Positions 1 through 11,744 of a stretch of 64,000 bases of DNA are shown piece by piece (position 1 is the first letter of the stretch; every line of letters begins with the position of its first letter). The stretch covers positions 20,001-84,000 of the forward strand of contig JAMWET010000762.1 in NCBI GenBank assembly GCA_024036415.1, read 5' to 3'. The notes below the pieces were generated by a model, which was not told the origin of the DNA, did not search any database, and was given only the letters and a program-made list of their open reading frames with translations. The position numbers and the translations under genes are program-made. This DNA comes from Prochilodus magdalenae. Taxonomy: Eukaryota; Chordata; Actinopteri; Characiformes; Prochilodontidae.

Positions 1-563
1 TATTCTATATTACACATACCCATATTCTATATTACACATACCCATATTCTATATTCTATATTACACATACCCATATTCTATATTACACATACCCATATTC
101 TATATTCTATAATACATATACCCATATTCTATATTACACATACCCATATTCTATATTACACATACCCATATTCTATATTACATATACCCATATTCTATAT
201 CACATATATCCATATTCTATATCACATATACCCATAATCTATATTACACATACCCATAATCTATATTCTATATCACATACAACATAACCATATTCATAAT
301 ATCTAACACATACCCATATTCTATATACATTCTCCATATTCTATATTACACATACCCATATTCTATACCCATAACATATACCCATATACCCATATTCTAT
401 ATTACACATACCCATAAATCTATATTACACATAACCATAATTCTATACATACATCCATACCGTATATTAACATATTCTATATTACACATACTCACATTCT
501 ATATTACACATACCCATATTCTATATAACATATACCCATATTCTATATTACATTTACCCATTC
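1..563. repeat. AT-rich minisatellite, ~22-bp unit
   Basis: A TATTCTATATTACACATACC-type unit of about 22 bp is repeated with small indels and substitutions from the first base to about 563. The array runs off the left edge, so its true length is unknown. Degenerate single units recur near 1195-1235 and 1320-1375, suggesting the array was once longer or has shed units. Confidence 0.9.
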
Positions 564-2870
564 TGACACCATTTCTAGAACACCAGGATGGAACACCAGT
601 TATGAAATTGTTGTTGATGTGACAAATGCTACCAGTATTATGACCCTATAATACTTACAGAAGACATCATGTGACCTCTTTGTCACAATAAGACTGATCT
701 GTTATGATCTTATAACTGACCCCTCATCATTTTCCCTTAAGAGGAAAAGTGTCTGGGCTCTTATGGGTGCAAGCTTCGTAGGTCATGTAAGCCCTTACTC
801 TGATTTCTTTCAGATCTATCAGTCTGTGTATGGAGCGACGCTGACTGCCCTGGGCTGTAAAGCTGTGAGGGTGTTATAAGGAGAGTTTAGTACATACAGC
901 TGACATATTGTGAACCTCAACCACTTCCTCCTATACAAATCCTTACAGAACCAACTCAGAAAAAAGACCTGGCCAGGTAAATGATGGTATATCTACGGCC
1001 TCGTTTTTTGATCGCTCTGGGCTTATTACAACAACAGGCTAGACTCTGTAACTCATTTCCGGTCATGTTGTGTTTCACAACATGTAAGCCAAATCACCCG
1101 ATTCCTCCACTGGCTTCATGGTGCTGACTTGGGATATAGGACGTGGTAATTCCAGGCCATCTTCCTATATGACATGGTGTTACCACACTGCTCTTTCTTA
1201 CCTCCTCCATAATCTAATATTACACATACCCATAGTCTAGAAGTTTATTAGAGGATAGCTGCTGTATGTGACCGGGGGTAATTAACAGCACTGCTTTCTT
1301 AAATGACAAAAAACTGGTGACTATATTCTATGTTACAGATTCCTGTTCTACCTACAGTACCCATATTCTATGGTGACGCATTATAAATTCTATGTTACCT
1401 AAGATGAAAGAGAACACTACAGGAGCATCATGAATTGTACCTGTAGAGCGCGCCTGCCGGGAGGCCGCTGTTCTCCCGCATCCTGACCTCATTCCTGATA
1501 ATACACCTATTCTCTTTGTGCATATCATTAAGTCAAATATGATTACAGGCCACAATACGGCGCGCTTCACTTCAAAGAGGCCGCTGGCGTTGTTTGCGTG
1601 TGCACGGGGTGCGCGAAGGGTGTGCGTCCCTTAAAACTTAAAGAACGCGTGCCCTCACTTCAAATGAAGGATCTTATACTGACGTAACTGAGGCCCGGTG
1701 ACAATCTGGATTCCAGTTTGTTTGCGTGTGCACTGGTGCGCGTGTATGGGTGCGTCTCCGGCTGCCAGGTTTAAACACCGTACTGTGATTTACATTCCCA
1801 GATTCACTATCCCTGAATTGGCATGCTGGAGCACACGACTCAAATCCTTCTAAATCCAAAAGACCTGCGGCGTCTGGCTTTCACAATTTCGGCGATTAGA
1901 TCATCTACGTTCAAGATAATCTCTAAGAAGAGGACCGTCATCTCAGGTCCTAGCTGAGCCATGGTGCGCTAGGCGGTCCGGACGCACCCGGGATTACAGC
2001 AGGGTTAAATCTCTTTCCGTAATTTGCAGATAAAGATAAAAGGTTTGAGGGACGGAATGCTCTCTGCTGATTCCTGGAAACGCAGTTTTACTTGGAATGA
2101 CCTCATTCATTGTGCTTTAAGGTTCTGCCCTGGAAATCAAAGCTGGAACACCAGTCCGTCACCCTAAAGCCAAACTCTGACAAGGGAGAAGTCCCTCCCA
2201 CAGCCTCTCCCATCAGTCCTACTGTAGCTGATCAGCCAGGACAGGTTAGGTTCTGTACTGGAGCTACGTGGCTAGACACTGCAGGTCTAACTGTAGAGAC
2301 AGTTCCCCACGTGTTTTCTGACAGTGAGTCTGTTTATATCCCTAATCAGATCCATAATCGGATTTCTGTAGTTCCCTGATTCAACGCTAGACATACGAAC
2401 ACTCTGGCTGATGTAACACAGTATCGGTCTGCTCGTAAAGCAGTATCTCCCTGACATTTATGAACAGTGTCTGCTCCATGTACCCTAGATTTTCTGTAGT
2501 TCCCTCTGTACCCTAGAACCCAACATACCCTGAGTGTGTGAGGTACCTACCTCCCAAACACTGCAGGGGTGCTGTTCCTCCTTCAAATACAAATCCTGCG
2601 TTTCCAAAAGAGGATGGGAAAACTGACTGATTCCCAAATCCTAAACTGTTACAGAACCGACTCATTAATATTCACACCCCCAACATTCACATACAACCAC
2701 AACAGAGCTACAGAACCAACATATGTGGAGAACTCCAGCGTTCCAGCCTGGGAAGGGGATGTCGGAACTTTCATTCCCTTCCCAAGGATCCCAACTGTCA
2801 GCGGTACATGGTGGATGTTCATCTTTAACCCAGGCTGGAGTTCTTCCTGTTCACCAGCTTCCTAATCCAA
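564..2870. other. No gene recognised
   Basis: Unique-looking sequence. Short open frames exist on both strands (largest about 98 codons at 2569-2865) but none shows a recognisable domain or a convincing exon. Nothing else is visible apart from the stray AT-rich repeat units near 1.2-1.4 kb. Confidence 0.5.
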
Positions 2871-2876
2871 TGTTCC

Positions 2877-2944
2877 GTTCCACCTTAAATACTGCAGCTG
2901 GTACAGGCAGCAGAGTGTAGCTGCAGCACCATTTAAGGTGGAAC
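2877..2944. repeat. Small palindromic MITE-like element, copy 1
   Basis: A 68-bp element bounded by perfect 14-bp inverted ends: GTTCCACCTTAAAT on the left and ATTTAAGGTGGAAC on the right. The interior is CTGCAG-rich. Two further copies with the same ends lie at 41487-41536 and 52761-52826. No target-site duplication is obvious. Confidence 0.7.
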
Positions 2945-4439
2945 AGAGAATTCCCAAACCAAGCTGGAGAACAGGAACTCCAGCTCCACATCTCTAACAG
3001 GATCCCGGAACACCTTTAATCCTGCAGTCTGCACATTCCACTCCGGACAGATTCCCAAACCTCTCTGGACAATATGGAGCAGCTCCGCTCAGCATCTGAC
3101 CCTGAAGAGATGAAAGAGAGGAGCAGCTCCACCTTTATTAGCACCACCACCCCAACAGCAGCCTGTAAGTAGCAGCCATGCTGTGTGATTGTATCCGTGT
3201 GTGGCGGTTGGAGCAGATCATCTTAAACTGAGAGCTCCATAGTGAGGATCAACTTTACTCTACTGTGTGTTGGTGTCCAGATGGAGCCAGTAGCTAGTAC
3301 AGGGAACGTTAGCGACTAGCATTAGCGCCAAGTAACTAGCATAGCTAACTCAATAATATGAGGGCGGAGCTTATTTACACAGAGGCTCATTTCATTTAGT
3401 CTGCTTCTGTGTGAACTTTGTGGGTCGGGTCTCGTTGTAAACCAGCCAATCAGAGCGGAGTTCATCTGATTATTCATGAGCTCTCCATAAAAGCTCATTT
3501 CATTCTAGAACCTTAATACGGCTTATGTCAATATGAAATATTCCTCATCTTCTAGGTGATGCATGTTCATATTTTCATGTATTCTCAGACTATTAAGTTA
3601 TTGTAAACACAAGCGTACACGGTCGGGTTTAAAGATGGCTGCCGGTGCCATTCCGAGCGATCCCCCCAGCTGTACGGAAGTGCAGTGCAGTCAGTAGGTG
3701 AGTCTGCGAGCGGAGACGGGTCAGACGTGTGACCCTGGTTCAGTAAGGGTTTCCAGCTTGTAGCGTAAATGTGTTCAGCCCATCTGGAGGGAGCCGGGAG
3801 CCGGGGGCCGCGCAGTCTGTCTGCAAACACGGCGTCTACAAAGTGAACTGCTCGCTGATAAACACGGCACGTCTGAATGAGCAGCGCTATCCGAGCTGCT
3901 GGTCTGTTTGGGCAGCAGTCGCTTGTTTCAGCCTTGTCGGGTTTATTCCTATGACTTAATGAGCAAACTCTCTCCAGCGTAACACCGGGTAGCCCTGCCT
4001 GGCTCAGCTGTCCACAGTGCACAGCGCTGAAGCCCTGAAGGCCTCTACTGCTCAACTCCAGCAGCTCCCTAACACGGCCACACGCTTAGCCTGTGTACAC
4101 GGTCCTGTACAGGCCACAGCATCCCGCATCCTGGCCACCACTAGCTGCACAGCCGGAGGACCGAGTGGCCACTTTGCCCATCCCCATCAGAAGAGCTGAA
4201 CTTCCAAACACTCTCAGCAAGCATCCTCACCTGGGCAGCCCTATCCACGGCGCATGGCGAACAGTTGGGGGGCCAGGTGCCTTGCTCAGGGGCACTTCAG
4301 TCGTGTTTAGTCAGCTCAGGTGATCAAACCGTGACCCTCTGGTCACATGGCTATTTGTATTTACATAAACAACTCAGAGGCTCTGATTGGATAGTTACTG
4401 CAGTGATGATCACGTTTCAGATGGTAGTCTTGAGCAGCC
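2945..4439. other. No gene recognised; CpG-richer stretch 3.6-4.2 kb
   Basis: From about 3600 to 4200 the sequence is visibly richer in G+C and CpG. A 156-codon frame is open on the minus strand (3585-4055), but no family is recognisable and no splice-flanked exon can be defended. An AAGATGGCTGCC string at 3632-3643 resembles a YY1 site. At 4236-4310 is a dispersed repeat fragment also seen at about 32.40-32.48 kb. Confidence 0.4.
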
Positions 4440-5050
4440 TCTCATTCCTTAAACTTCCATGCGGGAAAACGTACCCCGCAGTGGAAGAGATCTTGGAGTG
4501 TGTTTCAGGGGGTCCGACTATTGTCCCGGATCAGGCAAAGAAACAACTCAGGAGAAGCTGGAATGACAGGACCTGGGTTCTGCGCATCATTAACACCTGG
4601 AGGGAGAGTGGAGAACTGCGGATGAAGGTGAAACTGGAATTCCCGGCTGTGTTTAACAGGGACAGTAACACCATTCCCACAGGACCAGAACTCCCAGGAT
4701 CGGGACTACACAGCTGTGTGGACATAAGAAGACCACGTGCTAGTGAGACTGACCAGCTTCAGTCTACCAGGGAGCATAAAGACTGGACTCCGGTGATGGA
4801 GAAAGGTCACGGGGTCGGATGAGTCCAGACTGACCCTATTCCAGAGCGATGGGACCGTCAGGGTGATGATCCCATCATGCCTAGTGCCCATTGTACACGC
4901 CTCTGGAGGCAGTGTTATGATCTGGGCGGGGCTTTAGGTGGGCAGGTCGAGGCTCAGCAGTGTTATGGTAATAAAGTGAAGTCAGCTGACCACCTGAACG
5001 AACTGGTTGACCAGGTTATCCCATCAATGGGGTTGTTTTTCCCTAACAGC
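4440..5050 (+). mobile_element. Degenerate Tc1-like transposase remnant, family C
   Basis: Read on the plus strand in mixed frames, this gives Tc1-like fragments such as SDESRLTLFQSDGTVRV and a VMIWGGAL-like strand, around the second catalytic Asp of DDE transposases. Frames change between fragments and stops interrupt them, so it is not functional. About 4620 onward matches the copy at 30.02-30.57 kb inside the transporter gene. The 5' boundary is approximate. Confidence 0.7.
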
Positions 5051-5520
5051 CTGTAACCCCTCCACCAGCTCCAGTACCAGCTGGGACTGGATTGGGCTCA
5101 CTGGATGAGGTTCTGGATGTGGCCACATCAGTGTTCAGATACTCTTACATCAGAGAGCTGGTCAGGTGGTCCAGATGTGGTGGAGGCCTTCCCTGGCACA
5201 GTTCCGAGGAGAATTCCCTGTAGACTGGGATTGTATCCACTGCTGGTAGACCCGTATGACCGTACGCTTCCACACACCTGCAGATTCAGCTACTTCCTTC
5301 ACACTATGGTCTTTGGCCACGCCCACATGCAGTCCCTCCTTTTAGCCAATCATTAACATCTGCTCTGGAGACGTTTTCCACACATGGAACGAGACACTCC
5401 CTGCACTGTAGCACCTCCTCCCAATCTATGGATCCCGTCACTCACACCCACAGGGATTTATAGCCCCATCACCCTTGTGCAGCGCCACCTGCTGGAGCCT
5501 GAAGGTACCACCTTAAACAC
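5050..5520 (-). repeat. Dispersed repeat R2, reverse copy
   Basis: About 470 bp, homologous in reverse orientation to 8649-9130 and 55480-55925, with a fragment at 62350-62540. An open frame of about 85 codons in this copy resembles one in the 55.6-55.9 kb copy. In another frame the string GVWKRTVIRVYQQW is reminiscent of a transposase helix-turn-helix. It abuts a Tc1 remnant, so it may be part of a larger Tc1-derived element; this is uncertain. Confidence 0.6.
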
Positions 5521-6090
5521 ACACAAAGGCGACTCATTCTTTTGTCCAGGGAGCTTATAATAAATATGTTCCTATTAATTATGATCTCAGATTCTTCGTC
5601 TTGGTCACATGACTCACTGGCGTGGTGGCCAGTGCCTTTGGACCCAGCACGTCCTTTATCTAAAGCCTATTCCAGGGGTTGTTTTTCGGGGGGCGGGGTT
5701 GTCTTGCCCTGCTGGAAAAAGCACCCTCTCCGTCCCATCTTCACTCAGGAGGAGCGCGTGGAGCAGGGAGTTTCAGCGCTGATGGAGACCAAAACCGCTG
5801 TGTAGGCGAAAAGTCCACCTAAGTGCAACAGTAATGCACCGCGCCGACAGGTCATTCTTACGGCCCTGCGGCGCACACACGCACCCGACACACACTGTTC
5901 TGTCACTCGCTCTCTCCGTCCCCCTCTTTGTGTGTGTATTATTCAAGAGGAAAGTGACAGAGGGCCACTGTCAAAGCTTAAACACGGCAAGTCAGCTCCA
6001 TTATTGATGGCTGAGGGAGAGCAGGAGAGACAGCCACTGTTTGTTTAGAAAGCTCCGACACTCGCACGAGGAGAGACAGTGAGACAGAGG
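5521..6090. other. No gene recognised
   Basis: Unique-looking sequence with no convincing exon, RNA gene or repeat. Confidence 0.45.
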
Positions 6091-6091
6091 G

Positions 6092-6228
6092 ACACACACA
6101 CACACACACACTCACACACACATACACACACATACACACTCACACATACACTCATACACACACATACACACACATGTGAGTGTGTGTGTATGTTAGTGTG
6201 TGTGTGTGAGTATGTGAGTGTGTGTGTG

Positions 6229-6284
<56 letters not shown>

Positions 6285-6322
6285 AGTGTGTGTGTGTGTA
6301 TGTTAGTGTGTGTGTGTGAGTA

Positions 6323-6371
<49 letters not shown>
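6092..6371. repeat. CA tract followed by TG tract (inverted dinucleotide repeat)
   Basis: An imperfect (CA)n tract runs from 6092 to about 6176, then switches at an ACATGTGAGTGT turn to an imperfect (TG)n tract up to about 6371. The two halves are reverse complements, so the locus can fold into a long hairpin. Open frames here are artefacts of the repeat. Confidence 0.95.
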
Positions 6372-6372
<1 letters not shown>

Positions 6373-6391
6373 CCTGGGTGAATACCTGTAG

Positions 6392-6716
6392 TCCTGATGA
6401 TAAATGTAGACTGATATGATCAATATTTATTGAGCTACACATACAGAAGTCTGTCTCTCAGTATGGCGTCGGGCCGCCGTGTTCGCTAACCCAACACGCC
6501 AGACGTCTCGGTATGGAGCTGTAGAGGTTCCTGATGGAGTCCTGTGATAATCCATCCCATGCAGCCTGAACATCCTCACACAGTTCCTGCAGATGGTGCG
6601 GTAGGGGTGGAGGTGGAGGGACACCAGGTCTTCTGGACGTGTGACAACAAGCCGCTCATCTTGGTGCTGACCACGGTGCCTCCACACACGGATTCGTTGG
6701 GCGTCTCCACCAAGGC
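6392..6716 (-). mobile_element. Tc1-like family A, truncated copy
   Basis: The minus strand carries a Tc1-like transposase 3' end: IRVWRHRGQHQDER, then an internal deletion junction, then LQELCEDVQAAWDGLSQDS and the terminal GGPTPY before a stop. The segment between the two parts, which should hold the third catalytic residue, is missing. The 5' part is lost at about 6716. The same junction occurs at 38.9 and 42.0 kb. Confidence 0.8.
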
Positions 6717-6894
6717 CGTTACATATTAAGTTGTATCTAGCTCTGTGTGTGGCGCTCTGTCCCATAAAGGTGTTAGTGTACAACATGCTGCAGGTCACCA
6801 TAACAACACTATTAACCTCCGAACCCTGTCCGGAGCAGGACGGCCTAATCAGGCGTGAACTGAAGCTGCGTGCTTTAACACTTCCGAAAGGCAG

Positions 6895-6962
6895 GAGGGA
6901 GCGGGAGGGAGCGGGAGGGAGCGGGAGGGAGCGGGAGAGAGCGGGAGAGAGCGGGAGGGAGC
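6895..6962. repeat. 10-bp GGGAGGGAGC tandem repeat
   Basis: About seven tandem copies of a GGGAGGGAGC or GGGAGAGAGC unit. Confidence 0.9.
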
Positions 6963-7140
6963 CAGCTCTCGCGCACACATGCTCTCATACACACTGTTTG
7001 CAGAGGACAGAAAGCATTAGCCCTCCGTCAGCACGCCTGCACTTGAGAGGGAATGAGAGCAAGTCTGAGCACTCAAGTGAACACATCGCTGACACCAAGA
7101 GAGACAGAGACGCATTAATGTAGGACACCCATTCACACTA

Positions 7141-7149
7141 TCAACACCC

Positions 7150-7221
<72 letters not shown>

Positions 7222-7655
7222 GAGAGAGAGGTAGAGAGACAGGGAGAGAGAGGTAGAGAGAGGGAGAGAGAGGTAGAGAGAGGGAGAGGTAGAGAGAGGG
7301 GGAGAGAGGGAGAGAGAGGGAGAGAGAGGGAGACGTACAGGTAGAGGTAGAGAGCGAGAGGTTGATGGAGAGAGGGAGAGAGAGGTAGAGGTAGAGGTAG
7401 AGAGAGAGGGAGAGAGAGGTAGAGAGAGAGAGAGAGGTAGAGGTAGAGAGAGAGAGAGGTAGAGGTAGAGAGAGAGGCAGAGAGAGAGGTAGAGGTAGAG
7501 AGAGAGAGAGAGAGAGAGAGAGGCAGAGAGAGAGGTAGAGGTAGAGAGAGAGGTAGAGAGAGAGAGGGAGAAAGAGGTAGAGGTAGAGAGGTAGAGAGAG
7601 AGGGAGAGAGAGGTAGTGGTAGAGAGGTAGAGGTAGAGAGAGGTAGAGAGAGAGT
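7141..7655. repeat. (GA)n-rich polypurine tract, ~500 bp
   Basis: A pure (AG)n run at 7145-7218 is followed by interrupted AGAGAGGTAGAG-type repeats to about 7655. The plus strand is almost entirely purine apart from the periodic T in GGTAGAG. Confidence 0.95.
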
Positions 7656-8645
7656 CAGGGATGAACCCCTCAGTGATAACTCTGTACAGTGTTTAAAGGG
7701 TGAGAGCTTTAAGCTGTACTGGAAGCTGAGGGGTTTAAATACGGGGCTGGGTTCTGTCTGCTCAGCACTGACGGCCTGTTTCTCCCTTCATCACAGGTCA
7801 GGGAACTCCAGCTTCAGCCAGGAAAAGTCAGGCAATGCTTTGTTTACCCTGGTTTACGTTCCGGTTGCTATATGTAAGCTATAGCCTCCTGACGTTCCCC
7901 TGTTTATAAGCCAAAGGCCTGCTCACATTCGCCACTGACTTTTATAGGAGGTGGGGAGAGAATGGGACATTTCAGAAGGGAGGGGAGTTTTTCTAGGGCT
8001 GTTCAGGACTGCAGGGAGTAATCAGGGTTTGTGAAAATGACAGTTGTAGGTAAGTAGAATCGAATCACAGTGGCTTCCTGAATGTGCTGTTCAGTTGGGC
8101 TTCACGGAGGCAGTATCGCTGGTGGACACTTCCTCACAAAGTGGCCTGAACGCTGCAGATGAGCTACTGTGTGAGGGGAATTCAATTACTCCATGTCTGT
8201 GAGAGAGAGAGAGAGAAATAGAGAGGGAGAGAGATGGCTACGGCCTCTCTTTAACATGCTCCAGATGTCAGCCGGTCACCCCAGGACATACACACACAGA
8301 GCTCCTCATTACCACCAAGCCACGGAGAACGAGGGAAAGGAGGAGAGACGGATTAACACAATTCCAGATCTAAAGAAAGCAGTCCTTCTCCGGGACTGGT
8401 CTGAATCCAGTCTTGTGAGGAGGTCAGGGCTTTTTGTCTTTAACCAGTTGACCCAGTACAGCGTGTCCTTTCACTGAACACGCCAAACAGGACAGATCCA
8501 GCCGTCGGCCAGCAACAGATCCCGACCTCCTCCACCCCCGAGCGTGTTAGAAGCCTCCCTCCCCCCGACCCTGCGCTCTGACACCCTTTAATACCACAGT
8601 ATATAAATACATACGTTTAAGAACCCCGGGAAATGAGTCACCTAG
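7656..8645. other. No gene recognised
   Basis: Unique-looking sequence with a small (GA)n run near 8200-8232. No recognisable coding exon. Confidence 0.45.
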
Positions 8646-8648
8646 TGT

Positions 8649-9130
8649 GTTTAAGGTGGTTGTACCATCAGACTCCTGCAGGTGGCGCTGTATGAGGATG
8701 ATGGATCTATAAATCCCTGCGGGGTGTGAGAGATGGGATGCATAGATTGGGAGGAGGTGATACAGTGCAGGGAATGTCTCGTTCCATGTGTGGAAAATGG
8801 CTCCAGAGCAGATGTTAATGATTGGCTGAAAGGAGGGACTGCATGTGGGCGTGGCCAAAGACCATAGTGTGAAGGAAGTAGCTGAATCTGCAGGTGTATG
8901 GAAGCGTACGGTCATACGGGTCTACCAGCAGTGGATACAATCCCAGTCTACAGGGAATTCTCCTCGGAACTGTGCCAGGGAAGGCCTCCACCACATCTGG
9001 CCCAACTCTCGTTGATACAAGAGCATCTGAACGTCATCCAGACATTGATCCAGAAACTTCCAGTCCATGCCTTATCCAATCCCAGCTGGTACTGGTGCTG
9101 GTGGAGGTGTTACACTCCATTAGGTATGTC
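8649..9130 (+). repeat. Dispersed repeat R2, forward copy
   Basis: Nearly collinear with 55480-55925 and, in reverse, with 5050-5520. It includes the shared TGGCGCTGTATGAGGA, GGGCGTGGCCAAAGACCATA and GGGAATTCTCCTCGGAA blocks. No intact reading frame. The family is unclassified. Confidence 0.65.
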
Positions 9131-10175
9131 AGAGTATCTGTTCATGAAATCAGAATACCATGAACCATCTCTAAACAGGAAATAATACATATTATATGTG
9201 TATATATATATATTATATATATGAAGTATATAACTACAGGAGTTTACTAGCCACTTGTACACCCCAGAACCTCGGCTCCTGTCTTCTCTAGGGCCCCGGA
9301 ATCACTGGATCTGCCCCTGCACAGCAACAGCCTATCAACCACCTCTCAACCACCAAGCAGTGACCTAACAACGTGCTGGAATACCATAACCTCATAGCAA
9401 CGCCATAGCAACTGACTTAAATTACTATATAATCCCAATTATGGTGGAAAACGATCAGCGGTATCCTGATCCTGATTTAGACAGCTTTAGCCAGCGCTTT
9501 TCTAACGGCAGTACAAACAGCCGACAACAAATCACCCATTATTCCATACAGGGAAACAGAGCGCATGCCGTATCCCTCACAGGCCTCCATATGACCGGGT
9601 GTAATCGTCAGGGTCATGGAATATCATGGAATAACATGGGGATTAAAAAATATATTTATATACAGTATATTCCAGACATATCTCATAATTATAACATACC
9701 ATCTCATAATATGACTTGCTATCTCATAATTCTAACTTACTATTTTATGATTATGACTGACTATCTCATTATTATGAATTGTTATATGGACCTTTTTTCT
9801 TTAAGTGGTGTAAATGGACTTTCATAAAAGCCAGGGAGAGTAATTAATTATCAGGGATTTCTTTCGTATTATTATCAGTTTTTAGTTTTTAGTTGCCACT
9901 CATTGGAACCCGTAAGTCCTCACTAGTTTCCCAGGTGGTTGTTATGGTTAATTGATGTTTTACATGCTAATTTTATCTCCTTCCCACTTGTCAGCAACTG
10001 TTGTCACCTCAGTCAAAAAACAAACACTCTAGCTATAATAGTTTACAGTGTGTAAACAGTGAGAACGTGTGGAGTATTACACACATAGGTGTCAGTCACG
10101 GGGCTTAATTTTAAACAACATGCAGAACTTTTCTCGATCTGAATTTGTTAAGATGTAAACAGTCATTCATAGTGT
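9131..10175. other. No gene recognised; AT-rich
   Basis: AT-rich sequence with a short TATATA run at about 9195-9225. A 128-codon frame at 9441-9827 is low-complexity (Tyr/Ile/Asn-rich near its end) and resembles no family. Confidence 0.45.
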
Positions 10176-10177
10176 CC

Positions 10178-10420
10178 CCAGTGTTGGTGAAGGTAACCAG
10201 ACGTCCCCCTCTAAAAGCTCCCTCACAGGAAGTTCCTACATGAGGTGGTTCTGAATACGCTGCCTGATGTCTGAGACGCTGTTTATGATAGTGTGGAGAA
10301 GATCTCAGCCTTAAACTCCATTCATGGTGGAGGGATACATGCTGCAGGGCGCTGTGAGGTCAAATAGTCCCCCAAAGGAACTTAGTATTTCCAGGTTTTC
10401 ACCCGTTTTAGTACTTCAGA
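10178..10420. repeat. Foldback-type repeat R1, left-arm copy
   Basis: Starts with GGTGAAGGTAACCAGACGTC and continues through a block shared with 16781-17010 and 62088-62335 (GATGTCTGAGACGCTGTTTA, CATGGTGGAGGGATACATGC). This is the left part of the element seen whole at 17842-18214. Confidence 0.7.
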
Positions 10421-11075
10421 CAATATTTAGGGGGCTACTGTGAGTCTGGCCTTGTTATTGGCCCACCCCATTCACCCCGGACCCCCAAAGAACAGCCACT
10501 GTATATCTGTTTGAGCTGTTTCCTGGCAATAAACCCACTAATCCACTCTGAAAAGGTCTACGTGAAATGCAAATCAGCCCCGGGATCCAGAGAGGACGAG
10601 CATCCAGAGTTATGGCCTTCGTATCTATGAGCTCGCTTCACATCCGAAACCTCTTCACACGGAGAACAACAGCGAGCGGGCGTCCCGCCAAGATCCTGGA
10701 TCATTTTTAAGTATCTCTCTTTTTCTGGAGTAAAATCAGAATGGGTCCTGCTGAGTTCCCCACCGCGCCAAGGAATCAATTCATATGCCTAAAAGCACAC
10801 TGAAGGAATGGAGGCACGTAGGGCTGCTGAAAGTGTTCGGCGTGACAGCCACTTGTCCCTGAAGTGCAGTGAAGCACAAGCTCCTCACACTAGAGCCTGC
10901 ATAGGAAATGCCATCCTTGGAGATGGCCTTATAAGAGGGGAGCGCATGGAGGCTGGTAGGGGGCCATACTGGTGCTCTTTGTTCGGCTGGTGGACTGGTT
11001 CTATTCGCATGGGTGCCAGATTCGATCCAGAGCTGGTTTTAGTGAATCCGGCATCCCAGCCACATTACAAATACC
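10421..11075. other. No gene recognised
   Basis: A 73-codon minus-strand frame (10558-10779) and a 119-codon plus-strand frame (10808-11167) are open, but neither resembles a known protein. The second runs into Tc1-type sequence. Confidence 0.4.
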
Positions 11076-11077
11076 AT

Positions 11078-11275
11078 ATACTGCCAAAAGTATTCACTCC
11101 CCCTGGTCCAAATTCCAAATCCCTGAATTCAGGTGTTCCAGTCACTTCCATGGCCACAGGTGTATAAAGCCGAGGACCTAGACATGCAGACTGCTCCTAC
11201 AGACGCTAGTGAGAGAATGGGCCGCTCTCAGGAGCTCGCTTACCCCGTCCACCTGCTGGATCCATACGCGGCTCA
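11078..11275 (+). mobile_element. Tc1-like family B, 5'-end fragment
   Basis: Contains ACTGCCAAAAGTATTCAC, CAGACTGCTCCTACAGACGC and GCCGCTCTCAGGAGCTCG blocks that match the start of the longer family B element at 19588-20430. Only the non-coding 5' end and start of the transposase region remain. Confidence 0.7.
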
Positions 11276-11740
11276 TCATGCACAGACGAAGCCCTGGCTG
11301 CTGGTGATGGACGATGCCAGGAGCTTTCTAATCAGCGCTAGTCAGACGATGAAGTTGAGTCCACGGTGAAGTTCTTGTTGTAGAAATGAATCGGTCAGGT
11401 TACGGCTACGTGCTAGTTAAGGCTAGTGGTGGCAAAGAGGGACTGTCCATCAGTGTAATGGAAGAGACAGTCCACCTACTGTTGGGCTAACACCAAACGC
11501 TGGTGTCTGAAACACGGTAAAGGATAGCTTCCACTTCACTTGTTTTCTTTAGCCTCCTCTCCTCCTCTCTCCTTCTCAAGGACAATGAGAGTTTATTTGG
11601 ATAGTCTACTAATATCAACAGTCATAACCCAGCGTATCAACTGATTCTCTCCTTGTCAACAGATCCTTTGTTCACTGTTTGTAGAGCGTCTAACAGCAGA
11701 TTATCCAAATAAAGTGTTACCCTGTGCTGCACTACAAGTT
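11276..11740. other. No gene recognised
   Basis: Unique-looking sequence leading into the minisatellite. Confidence 0.4.
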
Positions 11741-11744
11741 AAAC

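Noticed and set aside
3585..4055. 156-codon minus-strand frame in a CpG-rich stretch
   Set aside because: No recognisable domain or splice context; G+C richness explains the openness. Kept only as a note in the region entry.
6427..6978. 183-codon minus-strand frame ending in TSVCVAQ
   Set aside because: It is an off-frame reading of the Tc1-like family A element; the true transposase frame gives AWDGLSQDS and ends GGPTPY. The same off-frame peptide recurs at 38.9 and 42.0 kb.
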